Of a DNA stretch of 64,000 nucleotides, positions 10,005 to 21,505 are shown one piece after another; within the stretch, counting starts at the first letter, position 1; every line of letters begins with the position of its first letter. This stretch comes from Diploscapter coronatus (taxonomy: Eukaryota > Nematoda > Chromadorea > Rhabditida > Rhabditidae). The position numbers and the translations under genes are program-made. The notes under the pieces were generated by a model, which was given only the letters and a program-made list of their open reading frames with translations, searched no databases and was not told the DNA's origin. The stretch covers positions 13,291,201-13,355,200 of the forward strand of contig OZ038422.1 of the NCBI GenBank assembly GCA_964036155.1. The letters run 5' to 3'.

Positions 10005-12988
10005 ATGGCACCAGAAAGACCGATCTTGATGGTGGAAAGACAACGTTGCGTGGTGTGTTCAGAGAATGCTGATGGTCTACATTTCGGTGTGTCTTCGTGT
10101 AGGGCTTGCGCAGGTTAATATTATATTTAGAGAAGCATTTTTATTTGTTTTTAACGTGTAGTAACCTCAATAATTAAACGCTCAATGTTCAATCATGTCG
10201 ATGTATTATTTTGAAACCTAATTTAAAGTTTTCAGCCTTCTTCCGCCGAACCGTAGCACATGATAAAATCTATACGTGTCGGGACAAATCTAACTGCGAT
10301 ATCCATACTTGTAAGCTTCAAATTTATCCAAAATAAATTCAATTTAATTGATTCTAATTTGATGTCTAGTTCATGATCGACCCTTAAAATCAACAATCTT
10401 TCATATTTCAGCCGTTCGATGTATGTGTAAATCCTGTCGCTATGAAAAATGTCTGAGAATGGGGATGCGGAAAACAGGTTTCGATTCTATTTAATGATTA
10501 GATAATCAAATTCTTCAAATTATTTTCCTTATCACCAAATTATCGTTTAAATTATCATTCTTAATTTAGCGGTTCAAAGAAATCGAGACGCTATTGGTAA
10601 GCGAATCAGTAATAACCCTTCTGAAGACCAGGAAATGTCGAGTCCCTGTAGCTCTAATTCCGTAAGAAAACTGAATTTAATCATTTTAAAATCTGAATAT
10701 TTCAGGATAAGCATGAAGAAGAGGAATTAGTCGGAATGAATTATTTAAACCGAATTTCTGAATCTTACGAGCATCTAACCAGTGTTAGAAGAGTAGTGCA
10801 CCGAAATGATAAGATGAACTTTCTCGAGGTAACAAGGAGCTTCGCATAATATAAGCCTTAGGCGTTAACTATGATATGATAGCTAGCATAGATATAACTA
10901 TATAATTATATTTTCTATGGTACTTACTACGATGTTAAGGCTTTTCCAATTGGTTTGCAGAAAATAAGACATTTATCAAGGATCTAAGATCACCCTATAA
11001 TGATCATACTTCGAAACTTGTACTTTAATCAATTAATAGAGATAGATAAGACGTGATATCGAAAAGTATGGTTAAATATCACTGGAAAAATGATTTATCA
11101 TAAAAAAAAACTCAAACTAGGGCTAAAAATTGAAAATTCCAATTTCAGACCTCTCATACCTCTCGGCCAGTGCGTCATGAGGAGTGTAACGAGCAACACG
11201 CCCGAGATTTACCCTTACTGATGGATTTCATCGTTTCCGCTTTTCCGGATTTCAATGCTTTGGAGAGAGGTCAAAAAGTTAGTTACTTTAAAAATTATTT
11301 ATTATCATTAGATTATTAATAAAAGTAGCTAAAAATATATCGTATTTTCTCTAATTGAGGCCCCTCAGATTTCCCGATCTACTCATTACTCAATTCCGAT
11401 CATCTTGGAAACTGTTTTATGCATCCCCTAGAGTGTCTAGGGCATATTAAGTTTCTGCCAATATCAGGCTGAGAATTATGACGGTTTGAAAAAAATAGGA
11501 CTTTTCGAAAATTGAGGAGCTGAAAAATAGAAAGTCCGGGGCTTCTATATTAGATAAAATACGTAAATAGTCAATTTTGACCAATCTCATCAAGTTATAA
11601 CGTTTATCTTAATCGATTTTTACTAATTATTTATTAATGAAATATTCTGAAATTAAAATTTTTAGGACATAATCTTTCGAAACTTCTTTCTACAGTTTAG
11701 AGTTCTGGAATGTGCTTATTTTGCGCTACTTTACAGTATGTTTTAAGTATTATTTTGAATCTGAAAATAAAATTATTTTAGATAGAACCGACGTCTTGTT
11801 TACCCCAGGAGGTTATTATATCGACATTAATGATATCGAAGGCCACTTCCAGAACAGTAATGTCGATAAGAAGAAGGAGATGATAGAGTTAGTTCATTGC
11901 ATCTTTAATGAGTAATGGCTGTTTAAATATTCAGATTCATGCGCAAAAACCTAACGATGTTTCGTGATACTTACTTGAACAATGTTTATGGTCTGCTTAC
12001 TGATAAATTCGAATTCTACATGTTGATTGGAATGACTTTGTTTGATATTGGTGAGTTTATTATAAAATGTTGCGGAAAATTTGAAAGGCAAAAATTTACA
12101 TTGAAAATATAGTTTGAAGAAATCTGGGGCTCGAATTTGCTGTGCCTTCACTTTTTATATATGTATTAAAAATTAGACAAATCTGATTTTTTCAAAATTT
12201 TAGTATAGCTTCAGAATATTTGGTCCTTAAAATTTACAGTACTTCCCAAAATGATGATTTGTCTTTTCAACAAGAGTCTTTCACAGCAATGTCGAGTTCA
12301 TTTTTAAATTGGGTGCACTTTTTAAATTCAATCGCCTATTTTTAACTTTCCAAGGTCGTCTCTACTCAAATCGCAAAAATTTTAATCTTAGACTCCGATA
12401 AATTGAGAAAAAACGTATTTTTAACAAATATTTATCGAAAGGACGTGGATTTTCAAAGAAAACTCAGAAAAGTACCCTTAAAAATATTATATTTTCAGCC
12501 CTTGAAGGTCAATCTGACGAGTGCGCGGTGGCCTGCAAAGCCGTTCGTCATAGGCTTTTCTCAGAGCTCGCCTATTATTATAAATACGTCAAGAAATTGC
12601 CGGATACATCCACCAGAATCGCTACTTTGCTGCAAATGCCACCATTGATTCAGGCAATTTTTATTTTTAGATCTAGCAAATTTACGATCAATCTGGTTCA
12701 TTTTTCATCGAGTTGCCAAAAATTTTGCAACATATTTAAAACTCATTTAAAATATTAAGGATCAAAATGTGATTTTAGCGCTCCTCTCGAAAATTTTTGG
12801 AGGATGTCGAAGTTTCTCATATATTCGGAATGATGATATTCCACGAATCGTTCTACGATATCGTTTTTGCAAAGCAGACCATCTCAAATTCCACGTTTGG
12901 CCAGAATATTGGAGCCGGTATTAAGAAGGAGTGCTCATATTTGGACTTACCTAAGTATGCTCATTTTCAACAGCTTGAAACTATTTAA
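10005..12988 (+). CDS. Nuclear hormone receptor (nematode supplementary NHR)
   Basis: Eleven exons (10005-10113, 10236-10310, 10412-10477, 10570-10661, 10706-10828, 11149-11277, 11666-11735, 11782-11911, 11935-12050, 12499-12653, 12779-12988) encode about 424 residues. The DNA-binding domain, near residues 13-85, has both C4 zinc fingers: CVVCSE...CRACAAFFRR, and CRDKSNC...CMCKSCRYEKCLRMGM. The CRACAA P-box is the form common in the expanded HNF4-derived nematode receptors. The ligand-binding domain follows a short SSPCSSNS linker. It includes a FPDFNALERGQ-type helix-3 region, a cysteine-rich middle (DECAVACKAV) and a C-terminal EVSHIFGMMIF segment. As a transcription factor it should act in the nucleus; the ligand is unknown. 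Intron 10 uses a GC donor (CAG|GCAATT at 12654). An alternative donor at 12956 joins in phase to 13522-13573, giving a different C-terminus. Confidence 0.85.
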
Positions 12989-13521
12989 ATTTTAATTAAC
13001 TAGAAACTATGTTACAATATTGGTTTATAAGAGAAAAATTGGCTAGAGTAATACTAATTACCAGCCAGGGTACTCAAGTAGATTAACAAACAACATTTTG
13101 GGGCAAATTTTTTGCACAAATAGACAATCTGGAATGTTAATAAGACTTCTGACAAGAAAAAGCTTTTAAAAATTACATAGCTGAAAAATCGCCAAAATAC
13201 ATAACGCAAAATGAGCACATTTTCGCGACTAATTAATGCTTGTGCGCGGGTATTTTAACCTGATTTTTTGCACAGAACCATTTCGTCAAGTTTATCGCCG
13301 AACTAGATGGTGCTATTTGAGACATCTTGGGATTTAAGAATACTCCCTTCTCAAATTCTTGACTTCAAACTATCACGTTTCTCCCACAAACGCATTTTTT
13401 TGCAAGGGGACAGAACTTGGGGACTCTAACTATCAGCCAACTGAAAATTAAAATTGCTCTTTTAAAGTATGTCAAAACTTATTTCCTAAGTTAAAATCCC
13501 TAATTTATACAATTATTTCAG

Positions 13522-13692
13522 CAGAAACATTTCAATAACTCAAAATGGAAAAGAATTTGTACAGCTTCTGTAATCTTCACTACTCTTCTCGTATTATATC
13601 TTGTCATTCGATATATTAGAACCTCAAATATTTATCAATATACAAGAATTAAAATATCAGGGTTCAAACATTTATTACATGCTGTCGATTAA
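13522..13692 (+). other. Unassigned 3' exon with one membrane segment
   Basis: After a TTATTTCAG acceptor the sequence is open for 57 codons to a stop at 13690. It encodes KWKRI, then a hydrophobic helix (VIFTTLLVLYLVIRYI) and a basic tail. An AATAAA lies 35 bp later (13727-13732), as expected of a real terminal exon. No upstream exon of matching phase was found. The same acceptor read in another frame can serve as an alternative last exon of the nuclear receptor (stop 13571-13573). Coding status is unresolved. Confidence 0.3.
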
Positions 13693-13726
13693 GTATTTTG
13701 TATAGCAAGTATCCACAAATTATACG

Positions 13727-13732
13727 AATAAA
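13727..13732 (+). terminator. Poly(A) signal AATAAA
   Basis: Canonical hexamer 35 bp after the stop of the 13522-13692 exon and about 740 bp after the nuclear receptor stop. It implies that a plus-strand transcript ends here. Confidence 0.4.
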
Positions 13733-14135
13733 TTCATCAAAATCCGAGTTTAAATGCTAAGTGGATATTATAGGTCAATTCAGCATGATTTGAAAATAAA
13801 TTGAAATTAACAAGCTTATGCAATATGCATGGTATATTTAGCATACGTAAATTAGGTTACAAGAATTTTAAGAAAGATAAAATATATACACTTTGAGCAA
13901 AATTCTACATAAATAGGATAGGATAGTCGTTTCATAAATTGGATGGAAAATTTAGATCTTTAAGTTCAGGCTCGGATTTAAATTTAAACTTTAAGTAACT
14001 GACAAAAGTAGTGAGTTAAGATGATTAAGAAATGAGTTCAATAATAAATGCAGAAAACAAAAATCAAACGTCATAAATGTGAAAAATTTAACGCTTGTAG
14101 TTTTGCTAACAATTTTTGTTAGTTGATAATGCGTT

Positions 14136-15845
14136 CTAGAATTTTTGAGCCGCTTCTCTGACGATGCCATCGAAAAGATCGATTGGAAAAGGAAAGATGA
14201 TTGTAGATGCCTTCTCTGAGCTGCAAGAATTTTTTTATATAACTTTTTATTTAACAAATATTCCAAACCCGATGAAAAATACTAATTTTTTCAATTATTC
14301 AATGATCTCATTATTTAAATTATCAATCAAGATGGATCTTCAATAATATAAATTTATAAAGATATTTATTATAATATTTGTAATATGGTATATTTATAGC
14401 CCACCTGATGGTATTTAGCGTCTGCAGATATCTGAGTTGCATGGCTCCCTTCGATGCTGCAATCACGTTAGCTGCATCGGCCAGTGCCTGAGATGCACGC
14501 AACTCTCCTTCGGCCGCAATCATCTTAGCACCGGCTTCTCTTGAAGCCTCTGCTTCCGCCGCCATGGCGCGCTAAATTTAGAAGATATGCTTGTTTTCTA
14601 ACTTCTATTTGTAAGGTGCGCCAGTTCCAGTTCTTTTAAATTCATGTAAATAGAGATGCAATACATCAGTTTCAATTAATTTTTCCTCTAGATCTTGCAT
14701 GAAGGATCTCAATTCATTAAGCTGCATTCTTATTTTAAATTAAGTTTAAATTTAACCATACCTGAAGTTCCGTGGGCAGTCTAACATCCTTCAACTCTAC
14801 TCTTTCGACCTGAATGCCCCATGGGTCAGTGGCTTGGTCGAGTTGGCTCTAAATCTTTTTCCTCACCTTTTTTCAAAATGTGCTAATTTTCAACCTGCAT
14901 ATCCTTCGAGATCCTTTCTCTCTGGCTCAGAATTTCCGCCAAAGTGTGAGTTCCCAACACTGTCCTCAAAGTAGTTTGTGCCAATAGTCTAGTGGATTCG
15001 GGCGCATTTCCAACCACCATGATCTAAAGTCCGGATCTTCGAAAATTCCAAATTGTTGTGAAACATACCGATTGGGTGGCGTTAGAGACGCGGAAGTACA
15101 CTACGGCATCCACTCTCACGGTCACGGAATCTCTGGTAAGCACCTAAAATAGAAATTGTCGCAAGATAATCGAACCTGAAGTTTTTGTAAGATATACGAT
15201 GATTATGGTTTTTTCTCGAAAAATGGTCAAGCGACTTACCTCTTGACTAGGCACGTCATATGAGACGACTCTCAAGTCGATCTTTGAGAATTGGTCCGTG
15301 CACGGGATGATGAAGAAGATGCCTCAAAAACAACTATAAAATGGTTTTTTACCAAAAAATTACCAGGGCCTTTAAGTCCTGGCACCAATCGGCCCAATCT
15401 GAATACCACGGCTCTTTCGTACTCCTGTACCATCTGAAATGGGCTCGTTTTTAGCAGGCTTGTTGGATCCGATTCGATTCGTCGGATCGGACCGGATCGG
15501 ATATTTTTCAATTCGCCAACAAGCCTGATTTTTGGAACTTGTTGCCATTTTATGAACTCTGGGAAGGATCATGCAGCTCATGCGCCTTTTTAGATATAGA
15601 TTTTCATCCACAGACCTTATGACTTTCTAAAAGATTAATATTAAAAATGGTACCTTGATGCAGACCATCAATGAGAAGGGCATAGTGATGATGATCAGAA
15701 TCACGGAAATTATTGTGAAGAAAACTCCAACGCATCCCTGTCCTGGGGTGGATTGATTTTGAACGGGAGTTGAGTCGTGATGCGCTCCAGAAGTCGTTGC
15801 CTGCATTTCGTACGCAGGCGGATTCGGGTCAACGGCGCCGGACAT
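14136..15845 (-). CDS. Stomatin-family protein (SPFH/band 7)
   Basis: Eight exons on the minus strand (15654-15845, 15364-15433, 15240-15322, 15069-15143, 14895-15023, 14762-14848, 14405-14571, 14136-14220) encode about 295 residues, a normal length for the family. A polar N-terminus leads into a membrane hairpin (residues about 37-60, [13 protein letters not shown]). The band-7 core follows: [37 protein letters not shown], then [11 protein letters not shown] and [18 protein letters not shown]. The alanine/glutamate-rich coiled coil starts [16 protein letters not shown]. The C-terminus closes with [14 protein letters not shown], the hallmark stomatin ending. These proteins oligomerise on the inner leaflet and modulate ion channels such as DEG/ENaC in nematodes. 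It resembles the sto/mec-2/unc-1 group; the exact paralogue cannot be named. Intron 1 carries a foldback sequence. Confidence 0.92.
15455..15527. repeat. Foldback (inverted repeat) in stomatin intron 1
   Basis: Perfect 12-bp arms (CAGGCTTGTTGG at 15455-15466 and its complement at 15516-15527) flank a 49-nt loop with repeated TCGGA/GATCGG words. It sits wholly inside the first stomatin intron and is GC-richer than the flanks. It may be a small foldback element. Confidence 0.5.
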
Positions 15846-18800
15846 AAATCTAGCCAAATTTGGAGATTGGAAGTTAGAATTGAGCCCTAAAAATTAACAT
15901 AATCAAAGTAAATACATAATTTGATAACGGTTCTAAATTATCGAATGATTAAGAAATTTCTCTATGTTAGAATGCTAGATATTAGTACAGGGTAAGATGT
16001 AAGAAAATATCGTGAGAACTAATATTTTATGACACGACTCCATAAAATTAGAAAAGTTCAAATGGAGCACACAATTTTCGCAAAGTTCCATGTTTTCAAC
16101 ATTGAAATTCAATTCATTTGGCAAACATAATGACAAAAGTGCTTGTTTATAGACTTTCTTTCAGGAAAATAGAAATCAAAGAATAAATCGCACGTGCTGA
16201 TAATTAACAGATGATTATTAACTTAGAAAAGTGAGAAAATGATATGATGTCTGAAAATTTTGAAAAAAACCTTAGTAATCAGTATATAAAATATTCAATA
16301 ATTGAAAACAATTCATATTATTTTGATTTTATAATTTTCAAATTTAAATGAAAACTTGCCTAAATTAAAGCAAACCAATTTTTAAGGATTTTTAATTTCA
16401 ATCCCAAGGTCTCCGAGTAATACTAAAGAATTAGCTTTTCGAATAATTTTAAATTATGAAACTCAATCGAAACATTCAAGATAATTTCGAGAAAATCCCG
16501 ATTCCTTCTACTCTCCATTATCTACGAGATGAGCTGTTGTCTCTTTCTCTGAGCTCTAATATCGGTGCGAGGCCTTTCCTCTTTGTCCGCTTGCGTTCCC
16601 GCCACGCTCTCTCCTTTTCTCACACTAGTTTTGCCCCGCGGTTCGCACCAGCGTCTCTATCCCTCCTGCTAGGCAACATTCATCTCATAGATAGTCGAGA
16701 GTAAATCGTAGCAATGAAATGATCGTTCCAAATTTCGAAATGTTTCCGAGTTCATCGAATTCCCCAGAAATGAATCAAAAATTGTTTCGATGATCCTACT
16801 CACTATGATAAATTCCCCTTTATATACATTTTCCTTCAAGCACATGCTTCGCATTTCGCAATAGTCCACTGCATTCAACGTAATGATCTATCAAGCTTAT
16901 TTAATTGTTACTATTTTTCTTCAATTTCAAAAATACCCAACTGCTTTCTTCGTCTATGCTTTAGCAAGCGGCTAGGCATTTGAGCTCTCGCACTCCTTTT
17001 GAAAATTTACGTCATCCGAAAAGTGGTCTTTGCCTCTAGCGCTATTTTTCTCTGCGTTCTCTCAAATTTCATCTATCTCTACTTATTCTTTCATACGTTC
17101 GAAAATGTGAACATTTCAATGGGAAATTTTTACGAATTACGCATAAAATTTAGGAATTCTGAAATTCGAGCTTGTTTTAGCAGAGTCGAGCGATCAAACC
17201 ATAAAATTTTTAAGCAATTATGCATCATTTGAAAGCGGGTTTAAATATGAATAAAATGATGATATCATGTAATGATAATGATAAAATATCTAAATATTTC
17301 GTAATTCTAAGATTTTAAAGGCATAAGAATAGTGAAAAGTTCGAGCCGACTAATATGAAAGTGACATTCGTTTTCTAGACTCATAAGTTATCGCAAAATT
17401 GCACCTGTTCTGAAGAAAATGAGAAGAAATATGCAAAGATTTGAAATTTCACAATATATGAGCTGAAAATAGTAACGTAACAATTAGATGGTGTTGATCT
17501 TGAAATGACTTGGAGAATGATTTAAAATATTTATTTTCAAAAGAATGATACGAATAGAAAATGTAAAGATATTGTAATTATTATGAATACTGATGCTAAG
17601 TGTCAAAATTAATCATATGGACTGAACTTATCAAGAACTATTATCATTTACAATGTGATTCGAAAAATAACAATAAAATCAATATTCTGTGGGCGGGGAA
17701 GTATAGAAAAAATCGTGCGTCAATGATAAACACTAAAATATTTGCACAATGTTCTGACCAACGATATATTGATATTATGATAAAAAAATTTCAAAAATGA
17801 TATCACCAAAAACTAAGTAAATTTTCTGACTAAGATGAAATGTTGTACTATTTTTCGGTGCGAAAATGACCACCAGACTGTTCCCTCTTGCAAATAAACA
17901 AGTCTTTTTCTCTTTACCCACGATTCTTTCATACTCTCTAATTTCCCGAATCGATAGTATTCTGGTAAAGGTCATTCGATACAATATCTATCCTAGAGTC
18001 TCTTAGAGATATATCAGCCGTCTTAAGAGGCTATGTTTTAACGTAAGAATAAAATATCATTATCGGATATGGAATACGATATCCCAAACAGTTCTAAGTG
18101 GTTACTCTTTCACATTAGATTAGAATATCTTCTCCAAATATTGAGTGCAATATAAGAAACGGTTTTCAAGGACTATCCTTAAGCATTAGGTTAAATAGTA
18201 TTGCGCAATAAGAAGAGTCTCTTTTTACCATCTGCCTTATGTCTGATCGCGTGAAACTGCGTTATTGGTGAGTCTTTGCAAAAAGAAACGATCTGTGTGA
18301 CAGGCTACAAGAAAATCGATCGAAAACGGAACAATTCGCTTGGTCGCGTGGTACAATAGTATTATGATTCACGCTTATTTTCTGCAAGGAAAATCTTTAA
18401 TTGGTAGTATTTTGCACAATAAACCAGAACGGTACTACTATATAAATTTTTGAAGAAAAATATTGGCGAAAACTCAAAGCATATTAAAAAATTGAAATTT
18501 TTGTAACATTTGCTATCAAATGGCAAGAAGAAATCGCCAGCACCCATCAAAATATGAAATAATGCTGGAAAAAATTGGAAGATATTCTTAAAAATTTGTG
18601 AAATAGAGCCAAAAATATGATCTAAAAGCGATACAATATCCCCCTGCTAACAACTGAGCTACGGACGCATCTGTTCGTCCCTTGGGGAGAGGGTAACTCA
18701 TTACGCGAACAGGCAGCAAGGCGGTCGGTCAGGCTCTTTGCCCTATTCTATCATTACAAAGAACCTCTCTCTGTGCTCATTACAGTCTATCTTTTGTTCT

Positions 18801-19269
18801 CTTGAAAGCCCATACCATTTCTCTCATCTCTCCTATATTTTTCTCTATCATTACAAAGGGTCCTGTAATATGGCCTATTTCTGTTTCTTTTATCTCATTG
18901 AAAATCTATACTATTTCTCGTATCTAATTTTTTTGTCTCTAACGGTAAAGCATATTTTGCCATTCTCTATTATTTGAACCTATATTTCTATATCCTTTCA
19001 GGACTAATTCTGACCACAAATAAGCCCTCATTAACGAAAATTCTCAGTCTCGCCTAATGGGCATATATTAAGCTTTATATCAGGTATATGAGAAAATTTA
19101 CACATATCAGAAGAAAATATTACAAATTCTACCGGGAAATGATCAATTATCGACTAAATACTTAAAATTCAAAGCTCCAAAGTATTTATATCATGAGATA
19201 GATCATGCATGTAGCAATCATAGCATATTCAATTATATCGACAGGTTAAAGTTAATAAATTAGTATATG
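15846..19269. other. Long intergenic region upstream of stomatin
   Basis: No supported gene. A GC/CT-rich block at about 16,500-16,690 looks like promoter composition for the stomatin gene. A conceptual 82-codon ORF there is mostly low-complexity Ser/Leu/Phe. The remainder (17.0-18.6 kb) is AT-rich without splice-consistent exons. A CT-rich duplicated tract lies at 18.74-18.94 kb. Confidence 0.45.
18738..18940. repeat. Two-copy CT-rich tandem repeat
   Basis: Two diverged copies of a unit of about 97 bp. Each begins with TATCATTACAAAG (around 18,749 and 18,846), runs through pyrimidine-rich sequence and ends with CCATACCATTTCTC or CTATACTATTTCTC. The same ATACTATTTCT word recurs in CT-rich tracts at 54.4, 56.0 and 58.6 kb. 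Confidence 0.5.
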
Positions 19270-20850
19270 TTAAGCTATCGCAGCAATGGAGTGTCTTGAC
19301 TTGTATTTATGAATTTTAGACGGGGTATCCGATCTGCCAAACATACGCTCGAACACCACTACCTGAAAAATACTTGCACTTATGTTAATCTTAAATAACT
19401 TATACTCATTACATCCTCATCTTCGCTCTCGATGGCCTGTCTTTCGATCGTGCTCACTGAAATACTCCTGATTGGGTGTCGAGGGAATTTTGAGGCTTTG
19501 CTGAAAAATCTTAAATTTTTTTTTTTTTAATTTTTTAAACTTATTGGATATAAAAATTTGAGTAAATATTATTTTCTGGAAAAAAAATCGAATATAGGTT
19601 TGAATTTTACAAATGACGATTATAATTATGAAAGCTAGGAAAATTCAAACATTTGTTGAAATTCAAAACAAATTTGAAAAATAAATCTAAGTTTAGATAT
19701 ACCGTTTTTACTCAAACCTAGCCCTAGATCCTATTTTCTAGCCTCTCATTCGCTCTCACTTTCAGGCGTTTTCTCGCTCCACCTTTTCTCGAGATTTCAA
19801 GCTTTAGACGGCGAGTAAAGTGACTATAGCGTGGTGATAGGGTGTCGAGTTTAGGAAAATCATTTGGCAATGGTTACGACTCTCCTATTCAATAATTTTT
19901 GACGAATTTAACAACTATAAACGAGAAAACTTTCGGAAGTGGGAGAACGAATGAGAAACAAGGCTAGATTTGGGTGAAAACAGATTATGAAACTCACTAA
20001 ACTTCATAAGCCCTCGCGATTTCTGTGATTAGGTTGATCTCCATGAGTTTCTCGAACAAAAATACGATCGGCAAAATAAAAATCCAAATTGAAAATAGAC
20101 TATTTTCATCTCTATAATTGTAACATTTCAGGTGAAGGAAGAATGGGGCTTCCGCTTGAACTGAAAAACTTTTCTAAAATTTTATTGGGTTACCTCTAAT
20201 TTTTTCTAAGAATTTAAAAATTATCATATACTTTCTTCAAAACAAATGTTTAGTCAGAGAAGTTAAAAAAAAGCATATGAAGTTAGGGAATGCTAATAAT
20301 TTTGGAAAATCCACGATTTTTAGAAATGACTCAGAAGATTGGAACTTACGGAAATTATTGAAAAAGCAATAGCACACTGTAATAAGACATATACTACTCA
20401 AAATTATAACCGAAAACATTTGGCAAAGCTAAAAAAATTATTTTTCAGCAATTTTTCGAATAACCTACCCAAGAATGGTATAGACACTGCAGTAAATTCA
20501 ACTGATATTGTATTAACCCCGCTATCGCTACAAAATTTAGAATAGCCAACCAAAATGTGATTAAGTAGAATAGCATTCTCATAATGATTCCTAAAAATCC
20601 TTAAATTACCTAAAAATGAAATTCACCTACCGAAAAACGACTCTAGAACTTGTCTTTCGAAAAGGGTATATGGACATTCTATCATCGGTATGAGGATAAT
20701 TATATCGAGCGCAATTAATATCAATAATAGAAACTTAATTACTCTTATTAAAATAATTCATTATCCTAATTAGTTCACCCTCTGTTTCCAGGCAAGCATG
20801 CCGATATCATGACGTTCCGTAATTCGACGTTGTAGATTCAGAATCCTCAT
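19270..20850 (-). CDS. Four-pass membrane protein, uncharacterised
   Basis: Seven phase-consistent exons (20779-20850, 20631-20733, 20469-20590, 20350-20428, 19998-20160, 19413-19500, 19270-19362) encode about 239 residues. Four strongly hydrophobic helices are visible: FLLLILIALDIIILI (about 25-42), FYLITFWLAILNFVAIAGL (about 64-84), MFSVIILSSICLITVCYCFF (about 103-122) and IWIFILPIVFLF (about 148-162). A cytoplasmic-looking tail of about 75 residues follows, with an acidic STIERQAIESEDED stretch and a basic end. The alternative donor GTTTAG in exon 5 would break the frame, so GTGAGT at 19997 was chosen. The first exon (MRILNLQRRITERHDIGM) is the least certain part. The arrangement resembles nematode tetraspan families; no function can be assigned. 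A MITE-like element occupies intron 5. Confidence 0.6.
19702..19983. mobile_element. MITE-like element with terminal inverted repeats
   Basis: About 282 bp with long imperfect inverted ends. The left end, CCGTTTTTACTCAAACCTAG, mirrors the right end, which read on the other strand starts CTGTTTTCACCCAAATCTAG. Similarity continues for some 60-80 bp (CTCATTCGCTCTCAC against CTCATTCGTTCTCCC, then TTTTCTCG in both arms). There is no ORF, as expected of a nonautonomous DNA element. No convincing target-site duplication was seen. It lies within intron 5 of the minus-strand four-pass protein gene. Confidence 0.6.
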
Positions 20851-21071
20851 TTTATCAGTAAAATCATGAACTTTAGATCAGAATTGTTTCAAAATGATTC
20901 GAAATCTGCGAAATAAATTGAAATTTTATCGATTTTTAGACAATTCATATTCGAAAATGACTAAATCATATATTGATTCATTATGCACGAGAAAAATAAA
21001 TTCATACATTTCGCAATCAAATAAAGAAAAAAAAAAAATATATATATATATATTCGTATTTACAAACAATT

Positions 21072-21077
21072 TTATTA
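21072..21077 (-). terminator. Poly(A) signal of neuropeptide gene
   Basis: AATAAA on the minus strand, 44 bp beyond the stop of the nlp-19 type precursor. Confidence 0.45.
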
Positions 21078-21120
21078 TAACAAAATCTAAAATAATTTAT
21101 ACAAATAAATTAAATGCAAT

Positions 21121-21505
21121 TTATTGTAAGAACTTGAAAAGACCGTCGGATTTTTTCTCATTATCGTTTTTCAGATAAATCAAATTAGGCAGCCTCATGC
21201 CGATACGTCGCTTTTCCATCGGTTTATTATAATGCAATATGTTTGGTAGTCGCATACCTAAGGTTATACCCTTAATTTTTATTCAAATATCATAAATATA
21301 TAAAGTTTGGTTCATTTTTAAACTATGACTTATATCATGTAACCTATCATGATATTAAAATTGACTTTTATTTATATTTGCAAAAAAATTATAACTCACC
21401 TATCCTCCTTTTCTCCAATCTATTATCGAAATATTGCCCTTTAACGGTATGAGCTATGGATACGAGAAAAATCGCTACTAGTGATACCCAACTATAGAGA
21501 CGCAT
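21121..21505 (-). CDS. nlp-19: NLP-19 type neuropeptide precursor
   Basis: Two exons (21400-21505 and 21121-21257) encode an 80-residue precursor. Residues 1-23 form a signal peptide (SWVSLVAIFLVSIAHTVKG). Dibasic/tribasic sites KRR at 32-34 and 51-53 and KK at 70-71 release two 16-residue peptides, IGMRLPNILHYNKPME and IGMRLPNLIYLKNDNE. The IG-[L/M]-RLPN core matches what is known of Caenorhabditis NLP-19 peptides, which is the basis for the symbol. Unlike those, neither peptide has a glycine before the cleavage site, so C-terminal amidation is not predicted. The ATG lies two bases after a TTTTTAGG acceptor-like sequence, consistent with trans-splicing. Expected role: secreted peptide signalling, probably from neurons. 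The next gene on the same strand starts about 270 bp downstream. Confidence 0.8.

Noticed and set aside
16456..16704. 82-codon plus-strand ORF upstream of stomatin
   Set aside because: Low-complexity Ser/Leu/Phe product of a CT-rich promoter-like block with no splice context.
18640..18670. Minus-strand tRNA 5' half-like sequence (GTCCGTAGCTCAGTTGTTAG)
   Set aside because: The A-box is good, but there is no B box or matching acceptor arm in the following 80 bases. Not reported as a tRNA gene.
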